A stretch of 5,320 bases of DNA from Porphyromonadaceae bacterium (GTDB taxonomy: Bacteria > Bacteroidota > Bacteroidia > Bacteroidales > Dysgonomonadaceae), in the NCBI GenBank assembly GCA_022840285.1, contig JALHIE010000107.1, positions 3,957-9,276 of the forward strand, in the 5' to 3' direction. Position numbers and translations under genes: made by a program. This document shows positions 1-5,320 of the stretch, in pieces. Below the pieces are notes generated by a model. That model did not search any database. It was not told where the DNA came from and worked only from the letters and a program-made list of their open reading frames with translations. Numbering within the stretch: the stretch's first letter is position 1; each line of letters begins with the position of its first letter.

Positions 1-29
1 TCAATCCACGCACCCACGCGGGGTGCGAC
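1..29 (-). repeat. Repeat truncated by the window edge
   Basis: The first 29 bases equal repeat positions 4-32 as read on the + strand; only GTT is missing because the window starts inside the repeat. It has no internal mismatch, so it is not a decayed terminal repeat, and the leader-distal end of the array lies further left. Confidence 0.95.
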
Positions 30-30
30 T

Positions 31-60
31 TTTAGACGCCTTTCAGAATTATTTAGACGC
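31..60. repeat. 9-bp direct repeat inside spacer 1
   Basis: TTTAGACGC occurs at 31-39 and 52-60, a 21-bp spacing. In one + strand frame this gives F-R-R-L-S-E-L-F-R-R-R, a seven-residue period that could come from a helical basic protein. The sequence is too short to assign. Confidence 0.7.
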
Positions 61-1220
61 AGAAAGTTTCAATCCACGCACCCACGCGGGGTGCGACTGG
101 GTCTTAAACTGATTAACTTTTTATGATATGGTTTCAATCCACGCACCCACGCGGGGTGCGACGTCGGATAGTATATAACCAGAAAGATTTTGCTGGTTTC
201 AATCCACGCACCCACGCGGGGTGCGACTCACAATGGCAGCAAGTCCGCAAAGACCAAGTATTGGTTTCAATCCACGCACCCACGCGGGGTGCGACACGCA
301 GGGTTTTGGAGTTGCTTTATCAAGGGTATGTTTCAATCCACGCACCCACGCGGGGTGCGACGATATTGTCCCCTTTTAGTAACCTTCTTTTTAAGTTGTT
401 TCAATCCACGCACCCACGCGGGGTGCGACTTCTTGTTTGCACGTCACCGTTATTTTCAATGTAGTTTCAATCCACGCACCCACGCGGGGTGCGACTAAGG
501 ACTTTTGACGGGTGCTCCTTTTGTTGCTGGTTTCAATCCACGCACCCACGCGGGGTGCGACCTCCTTTGCCCCTCTAACAACGATAATCTGATTTACGTT
601 TCAATCCACGCACCCACGCGGGGTGCGACTCTGGAGCCAGTATTGAATGGACCGTACACACGGTTTCAATCCACGCACCCACGCGGGGTGCGACGTGTTT
701 ACATCAGCAGCAATCTTTGCTTCACCAAGTTTCAATCCACGCACCCACGCGGGGTGCGACGAAGTTCATCTTATTTTCTTTTTAACTTATTTATGTTTCA
801 ATCCACGCACCCACGCGGGGTGCGACTTTTTTATCCCGCAGGGTGGAAATCTTTGGGGATGTTTCAATCCACGCACCCACGCGGGGTGCGACGGATAGCG
901 GACTAATCATTTAACATATCAAGACAGTTTCAATCCACGCACCCACGCGGGGTGCGACCTAACTCCCAATACCGATTACACCTACTACATTGTTTCAATC
1001 CACGCACCCACGCGGGGTGCGACTACATCAGGTTGAGGGATACAGCAGGACACACTGTTTCAATCCACGCACCCACGCGGGGTGCGACTAAATAGCAAAA
1101 GAAATGGCAACATCAGGAAGAGGTTTCAATCCACGCACCCACGCGGGGTGCGACTTAACCATAGTACGTATAACCTCTTTATGCATGAGTTTCAATCCAC
1201 GCACCCACGCGGGGTGCGAC

Positions 1221-1255
1221 TTTGATGAATCCGCAAAACTATGGGCAGGTCTTAT
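1221..1255 (-). other. Spacer 19, coding-derived, homologous to spacer 71
   Basis: On the + strand it is open from its first base as F-D-E-S-A-K-L-W-A-G-L. Bases 1236-1255 match spacer 71 at 18 of 20 positions; both differences (1241, 1247) fall at third codon positions and are silent. The source protein is not recognised. Confidence 0.85.
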
Positions 1256-1683
1256 GTTTCAATCCACGCACCCACGCGGGGTGCGACCTTAACCTCTTTA
1301 CCGGATTCATCATACTTGACGTTTCAATCCACGCACCCACGCGGGGTGCGACTAAGTGCAAAATATTGCAACGAATGCAAGGAATTGTTTCAATCCACGC
1401 ACCCACGCGGGGTGCGACTTTAATATTTCAATGCAAACTTAAAGTATAACTTGTTTCAATCCACGCACCCACGCGGGGTGCGACTTATTCCTTCTAAATT
1501 GTCGGAATGAAGCACTGTCGTTTCAATCCACGCACCCACGCGGGGTGCGACCCATTCCCGGCCCGACATGTCTGGCATGTTCCATGTTTCAATCCACGCA
1601 CCCACGCGGGGTGCGACTGGATAGCTGAACCAGCTGCTCGGCTAATAATTCGTTTCAATCCACGCACCCACGCGGGGTGCGAC

Positions 1684-1717
1684 ATGTTTGGACTTCCAAG
1701 TCCTACACCTGGAACAT
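1684..1717 (-). repeat. Spacer 26, duplicate target of spacer 28
   Basis: All 34 bases recur in spacer 28. In crRNA orientation both begin ATGTTCCAGG, so the PAM-proximal end is identical and only the distal end differs by one base. The spacer is also self-complementary: GGACTT/AAGTCC (1690-1703) forms a 6-bp inverted repeat around CC, and the spacer ends ATGTT/AACAT are complementary. Confidence 0.95.
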
Positions 1718-1815
1718 GTTTCAATCCACGCACCCACGCGGGGTGCGACGTTCTCCGTCATCTCGGGTGGTACCTGGGTGGATGTTTCAATCCACGCACC
1801 CACGCGGGGTGCGAC

Positions 1816-1850
1816 GATGTTTGGACTTCCAAGTCCTACACCTGGAACAT
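1816..1850 (-). repeat. Spacer 28, duplicate target of spacer 26 with one extra base
   Basis: This 35-nt spacer is spacer 26 plus a G at its + strand start, which is the 3', PAM-distal end in the crRNA. One unrelated spacer (1750-1783) lies between the two. With the leader at the right, this is the later of the two acquisitions. Confidence 0.95.
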
Positions 1851-2079
1851 GTTTCAATCCACGCACCCACGCGGGGTGCGACCCGAAGCTGGAAAGGTGA
1901 AAGACCTTGAAGAAAGTTTCAATCCACGCACCCACGCGGGGTGCGACCTATAACACTCACACACTCTCTACAATCAAAGAAGTTTCAATCCACGCACCCA
2001 CGCGGGGTGCGACTCTTTCAGCGAGAACTTCGCAGATGTATCAACATGTTTCAATCCACGCACCCACGCGGGGTGCGAC

Positions 2080-2113
2080 TAAATACACATTATTTACGAA
2101 AAAATGGTAGGAT
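2080..2113 (-). other. Spacer 32, overlaps spacer 36 by 18 nt on the opposite strand
   Basis: Its last 18 + strand bases (2096-2113, ACGAAAAAATGGTAGGAT) are the reverse complement of the last 18 bases of spacer 36. The two protospacers lie on opposite strands of one target and together reconstruct 49 bp of it. Confidence 0.93.
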
Positions 2114-2342
2114 GTTTCAATCCACGCACCCACGCGGGGTGCGACTTTCTCCATTTTAGCGCGCTTTTATACGCCCTAGTTTCAATCCACGCACCCACGC
2201 GGGGTGCGACCTGCATTATCTCATCCACTTTCTGGTTGTATTCCGTTTCAATCCACGCACCCACGCGGGGTGCGACCATCTTCGGGAAGGCTATCGTAAC
2301 TTCGGTAAGTGTTTCAATCCACGCACCCACGCGGGGTGCGAC

Positions 2343-2375
2343 TTATCTTGTGCATTCATCCTACCATTTTTTCGT
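2343..2375 (-). other. Spacer 36, partner of spacer 32; contains the PAM of spacer 32
   Basis: Bases 2358-2375 equal the first 18 nt of crRNA 32, and the three bases just before them (2355-2357) are TTC, the known type I-C PAM. Read the other way, spacer 32 places TTT (2093-2095) upstream of protospacer 36, a non-canonical third base. Spacer 36 is nearer the leader and so presumably younger. Confidence 0.93.
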
Positions 2376-3668
2376 GTTTCAATCCACGCACCCACGCGGG
2401 GTGCGACCCATGCTGGCTGCTGTGGATATGGCTTCTTTCATGAGTTTCAATCCACGCACCCACGCGGGGTGCGACCTTCTTTCAGTCCATTCTTGAACTC
2501 ATCGGAGTTGTTTCAATCCACGCACCCACGCGGGGTGCGACGAGGTGATCTTTGAATTGGTAACCGGTAAGAGTTTGTTTCAATCCACGCACCCACGCGG
2601 GGTGCGACTCCAAAGGCCTTTTCCGGAATTTAATATATCCATGTTTCAATCCACGCACCCACGCGGGGTGCGACCTTGGGACTCCTATATGGAGATGATG
2701 GATGCCGTGTTTCAATCCACGCACCCACGCGGGGTGCGACTGTGCGCCTCCGTTCAATTCGCCAACAAAGAGGTGTTTCAATCCACGCACCCACGCGGGG
2801 TGCGACAAGAAGTTCGGGGGAGCAGCCGCCGCAGCAGCAGGTTTCAATCCACGCACCCACGCGGGGTGCGACGTCAATAATGGTGAACTTGTGATGGAAG
2901 AATCAGCGTTTCAATCCACGCACCCACGCGGGGTGCGACCATGGAAGGTCGCCAAAATGTGCTACTACGGGTGTTTCAATCCACGCACCCACGCGGGGTG
3001 CGACTTCCTTTGTTGTCATTGAGTTAATGATTTTATGTGTTTCAATCCACGCACCCACGCGGGGTGCGACTAATCGTTGTCATCATCTCATCTCCATCTT
3101 GAATGTTTCAATCCACGCACCCACGCGGGGTGCGACTTTATTCTGACACGGTAGCTGTTTATCAAGAGGCGTTTCAATCCACGCACCCACGCGGGGTGCG
3201 ACCATCGCAGCTTGCAGAAGGAATGTCAAATTCGACGTTTCAATCCACGCACCCACGCGGGGTGCGACTCCTCTTATGACGATGTGCTGAACGCACTCAA
3301 TGTTTCAATCCACGCACCCACGCGGGGTGCGACGGAAAAAGGAACATGAGGGGTTTGATATGTGGATGTTTCAATCCACGCACCCACGCGGGGTGCGACC
3401 GTGTACGCAATCTACCTGTTGATATACGCAGAAAGTTTCAATCCACGCACCCACGCGGGGTGCGACGGCGTTGTTCTCGGTGTTCTGCGGTGTGGTGTTC
3501 GTTTCAATCCACGCACCCACGCGGGGTGCGACGTATCAAACTTGGGGACCCTGCGCTCAGACAGAGTTTCAATCCACGCACCCACGCGGGGTGCGACGTG
3601 GTGGGAGAAACTTGACTATGAGCACGGGGATGTTTCAATCCACGCACCCACGCGGGGTGCGACTCTGT

Positions 3669-3690
3669 TTCCGATTCCGATTCCGATTCC
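3669..3690. repeat. Hexamer tandem repeat inside spacer 56
   Basis: TTCCGA is repeated three times plus a partial TTCC, filling most of this spacer, which is the shortest in the array (32 nt). On the - strand the frame reads E-E-S-E-S-E-S-E-T, an acidic Ser-Glu run, suggesting that the source is a low-complexity acidic protein region. Confidence 0.9.
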
Positions 3691-3727
3691 TCAATGTTTC
3701 AATCCACGCACCCACGCGGGGTGCGAC

Positions 3728-3762
3728 ACCTTTGCACAATTGCAAGTTTTTTGCAACCCAAA
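3728..3762 (-). other. Spacer 57, homologous to spacer 64
   Basis: Bases 3728-3759 align with 4195-4225 of spacer 64 with 28 of 32 columns identical: three substitutions clustered at 3736-3739 and one extra G at 3753. It contains TTGCAA twice (3740-3745 and 3751-3756). The one-base indel argues against conserved coding sequence. Confidence 0.85.
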
Positions 3763-4190
3763 GTTTCAATCCACGCACCCACGCGGGGTGCGACGACAAT
3801 GGAGGCTGCAATAAGGGCTTTCGGGAACGTTTCAATCCACGCACCCACGCGGGGTGCGACCCATGCGTGCTTATTGTTACCCCTGAATGATCGTGTTTCA
3901 ATCCACGCACCCACGCGGGGTGCGACCCACGCTTGTACTTACCAAAACCTATGCTGTCGTGTTTCAATCCACGCACCCACGCGGGGTGCGACTGCAACGT
4001 GTTTTACCTCGTAACCGCATGATTCGTTTCAATCCACGCACCCACGCGGGGTGCGACTATGATGCTGATGTTACCCAGATGTCGCAGTATAAGTTTCAAT
4101 CCACGCACCCACGCGGGGTGCGACAGGAATTGGCGGAGAGGATGGGTACGTATAAAGAGTTTCAATCCACGCACCCACGCGGGGTGCGAC

Positions 4191-4226
4191 GTTAACCTTT
4201 GCGCCTTTGCAAGTTTTTTCAACCCT
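4191..4226 (-). other. Spacer 64, homologous to spacer 57
   Basis: It shares ACCTTTGC, TTGCAAGTTTTTT and CAACCC with spacer 57 in the same order and on the same strand. At 36 nt it is among the longest normal spacers. TTAACCTTTGC at its start loosely resembles a Bacteroidota -7 promoter element, which would fit an intergenic origin; this is a weak inference. Confidence 0.85.
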
Positions 4227-4653
4227 GTTTCAATCCACGCACCCACGCGGGGTGCGACTGAGGAACCGTGTAGGTAGGTACGCTACCCAGCAGTTTCAAT
4301 CCACGCACCCACGCGGGGTGCGACCTGTAATGGCTCCCGTGTTTGACCAACTCGGAACGTTTCAATCCACGCACCCACGCGGGGTGCGACCAATACCGCC
4401 TCTCTGAAGTCTATCTCAAATCTGTTTCAATCCACGCACCCACGCGGGGTGCGACGGAATGGGGCCGTGTTGGTGTTGATAGATAAGCGTTTCAATCCAC
4501 GCACCCACGCGGGGTGCGACTTATCTTTCCTTCCTGGATCCATAGGTCAAACTGCGTTTCAATCCACGCACCCACGCGGGGTGCGACGAACCGAAAAGCG
4601 AAAATTAAACTATAAAATGGCGTTTCAATCCACGCACCCACGCGGGGTGCGAC

Positions 4654-4687
4654 AAACTCTGGGCCGGTCTTATCAATACAATAGATA
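4654..4687 (-). other. Spacer 71, coding-derived, homologous to spacer 19
   Basis: On the + strand it reads K-L-W-A-G-L-I-N-T-I-D. Its first 20 bases (4654-4673) are the divergent counterpart of the end of spacer 19. The two spacers are separated by 51 others, so the host met relatives of the same element at distant times. Confidence 0.85.
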
Positions 4688-4983
4688 GTTTCAATCCACG
4701 CACCCACGCGGGGTGCGACTGAACTGGAGTGCCGCAATCAGCACCCTGTATGTGTTTCAATCCACGCACCCACGCGGGGTGCGACTCACTCTGTACTCCC
4801 GATTCGTCAAGTTCACCGATGTTTCAATCCACGCACCCACGCGGGGTGCGACTTACAACGCTGGCAAGCCATGCCGCTGTGGCTATGTTTCAATCCACGC
4901 ACCCACGCGGGGTGCGACAGGATAGGGTTGCCGTTGAAGTCCAAGCGGTCAGTTTCAATCCACGCACCCACGCGGGGTGCGAC

Positions 4984-5027
4984 GGTGCGACTTATAGAGA
5001 AATAAAACATACCAGTAACTAATGAGT
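4984..5027 (-). other. Anomalous 44-nt spacer unit with an 8-bp duplication of the repeat end
   Basis: The spacer interval begins GGTGCGAC (4984-4991), an exact copy of the last eight bases of the repeat that ends at 4983. Removing it leaves a 36-nt spacer (4992-5027), inside the normal 32-36 range. In crRNA orientation the first eight bases of the repeat, GTCGCACC, appear twice in a row. No other unit shows this. The transcript of this unit would carry eight extra bases before the hairpin, and the extra CGCACC could compete for the GGGUGCG arm. Confidence 0.9.
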
Positions 5028-5224
5028 GTTTCAATCCACGCACCCACGCGGGGTGCGACAAATGTCATTATCCGCTAATTCTTCGATTATACGTTTCAAT
5101 CCACGCACCCACGCGGGGTGCGACGTTGTTTATTGTTTGTTGTTTCTGTTTGTTGGTGCGTTTCAATCCACGCACCCACGCGGGGTGCGACTTTATGCTG
5201 TTTTGTGGTATAGTGGAATCTTGA

Positions 5225-5256
5225 GTTTCAATCCACGCACCCACGCGGGGTGCGAC
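5225..5256 (-). repeat. Leader-proximal repeat unit (representative of all 79 full copies)
   Basis: In transcript orientation the 32-nt repeat opens with GU. It then forms a stem of CGCACCC (repeat positions 3-9) with GGGUGCG (15-21) around the 5-nt loop CGCGU, and ends in the 11-nt tail UGGAUUGAAAC. In type I-C systems Cas5d cuts at the 3' base of this stem, leaving the 11-nt tail as the crRNA 5' handle and the hairpin at the 3' end. Applied here, the cut falls between repeat positions 21 and 22, and a mature crRNA would be about 66 nt (11 + spacer + 21). The stem and tail are seen directly; the cleavage site is by analogy with characterised I-C systems. This copy is the one that would be duplicated at the next spacer acquisition. 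Confidence 0.93.
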
Positions 5257-5320
5257 AGCATATGTGTAAACTATTGAAAATAAGTATCGTTGATACACAA
5301 TAACGCGAAAGTACAAAATT
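5257..5320 (-). promoter_or_regulatory. CRISPR leader, repeat-proximal 64 bp (partial)
   Basis: The non-repetitive, AT-rich sequence directly abutting the last repeat lies on the upstream side with respect to crRNA transcription. That is where the leader (array promoter plus integration-guiding DNA) sits. It is cut by the window edge. In transcript orientation it ends TTTACACATATGCT immediately before the first repeat. I could not find a convincing promoter: there is no sigma70-like pair with proper spacing. TACTTTCG (window 5306-5313, - strand) only loosely resembles the Bacteroidota -7 element TAnnTTTG, and any -33 partner would lie outside the window. Its role as leader rests on position and orientation. 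Confidence 0.75.
5284..5296. repeat. Short inverted repeat in the leader
   Basis: GTATC-GTT-GATAC is a perfect 5-bp inverted repeat with a 3-bp centre, 27 bp from the first repeat. An overlapping wider pair, TGTGTA (5263-5268) and TACACA (5294-5299), is also present. It could be a site for a protein acting on the leader or a small hairpin in the precursor transcript. Arms this short arise by chance in AT-rich DNA, so function is unproven. Confidence 0.4.

Larger units (their letters stand above)
1..5256 (-). CRISPR. Type I-C CRISPR array, 80 repeats and 79 spacers, open at the left edge
   Basis: This is the crRNA-encoding memory of a type I-C (Cascade/Cas3) defence system. Repeat starts, with repeats 32 bp long: 1 (cut, ends 29), 66, 131, 196, 264, 330, 398, 464, 530, 598, 663, 729, 795, 861, 927, 992, 1057, 1123, 1189, 1256, 1321, 1387, 1453, 1520, 1586, 1652, 1718, 1784, 1851, 1916, 1982, 2048, 2114, 2179, 2245, 2311, 2376, 2444, 2510, 2577, 2643, 2709, 2775, 2841, 2908, 2973, 3039, 3105, 3171, 3237, 3302, 3368, 3435, 3501, 3566, 3632, 3696, 3763, 3829, 3895, 3961, 4026, 4093, 4159, 4227, 4293, 4359, 4424, 4489, 4556, 4622, 4688, 4754, 4821, 4887, 4952, 5028, 5093, 5160, 5225. 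Spacers are numbered here left to right, 1 to 79. All complete repeats read identical. The - strand is assigned from the repeat ending ATTGAAAC, the flank at the right end, and a TTC PAM recoverable from overlapping spacers. Subtype I-C is from repeat family knowledge; no cas gene is visible to confirm it. Confidence 0.98.

Noticed and set aside
1155..1320. 11-nt match TAACCTCTTTA between spacers 18 and 20
   Set aside because: With about 3,000 spacer pairs on two strands, roughly one 11-nt match is expected by chance. The flanks do not align, unlike the 19/71 and 57/64 pairs.
1221..1320. TGATGAATCCG shared in reverse complement by spacers 19 and 20
   Set aside because: It is again 11 nt, at the chance level. 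The D-E-S-[A/G]-K similarity is suggestive, but the rest diverges.
2807..2840. GC-rich spacer 43 with GCAGCAGC runs
   Set aside because: It reads as K-K-F-G-G followed by alanines on the + strand, an ordinary coding low-complexity tract, and has no link to other spacers.
3861..3960. Adjacent spacers 59 and 60 both start CCAYGCKTG and end TCGT, reading H-A-C in one frame
   Set aside because: The similarity covers only a few codons and the middle is unrelated, so homology is not supported.
4336..4350. A GTGTTTGACC string resembling a repeat start inside spacer 66
   Set aside because: Only GTTT matches the repeat; the following bases do not, so it is not a partial repeat.
5270..5310. Integration-host-factor-like site in the leader (TATCAA ... 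TTA on the - strand)
   Set aside because: The spacing between the two halves is six bases instead of four, and IHF dependence is not established for I-C systems.
123..5316. Dozens of open reading frames of 60-150 codons on both strands, containing SIHAPTRGAT, FNPRTHAGCD, FQSTHPRGVR, SHPAWVRGLK or VAPRVGAWIET
   Set aside because: These peptides are the CRISPR repeat read in different frames. The repeat has no stop codon in any + strand frame and the common 66-bp period preserves frame, so long false ORFs arise. None has an independent domain or a credible start, and the intervening residues come from unrelated spacers.

Overview
The whole window is one CRISPR array plus the start of its flank; no protein-coding gene can be supported. 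From 1 to 5256 a 32-bp repeat (GTTTCAATCC ... GGGGTGCGAC on the + strand) occurs 80 times: 79 complete copies, and one cut by the left window edge at position 1 (29 of 32 bases present). There are 79 spacers between them. I read every complete copy as identical. Spacer lengths are 34 nt (42), 33 (18), 35 (11), 36 (6), 32 (1) and one exceptional 44. The left end of the array is not reached, so the true array is longer.

The repeat is a type I-C repeat. Read on the - strand it begins GTCGCACC, has a 7-bp hairpin, and ends in TGGATTGAAAC, the 11-nt 5' handle that Cas5d leaves on type I-C crRNAs. The array is therefore transcribed right to left. The leader begins at 5257 and runs off the right edge, and the youngest spacers lie at the right. 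The cas operon is not in the window; by the usual I-C layout it would lie beyond the right edge, but this is inference.

The spacers document repeated encounters with related invaders. Spacers 26 and 28 are the same target, with a one-base difference in length. Spacers 32 and 36 overlap by 18 nt on opposite strands of one target, and the overlap exposes a TTC directly upstream of protospacer 32. This matches the I-C PAM and independently confirms array orientation. Spacers 19 and 71 come from homologous coding DNA differing only at synonymous third positions (K-L-W-A-G-L). Spacers 57 and 64 come from a homologous but indel-containing, probably non-coding, stretch. Near the leader, unit 76 carries an 8-bp duplication of the repeat end.

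The host cannot be fixed from an array alone. A Bacteroidota host is a weak guess from promoter-like TTTGC motifs in spacers 57 and 64. I found no evidence of a new type of system here; the interest lies in the acquisition history, the internally readable PAM and the one structural anomaly.
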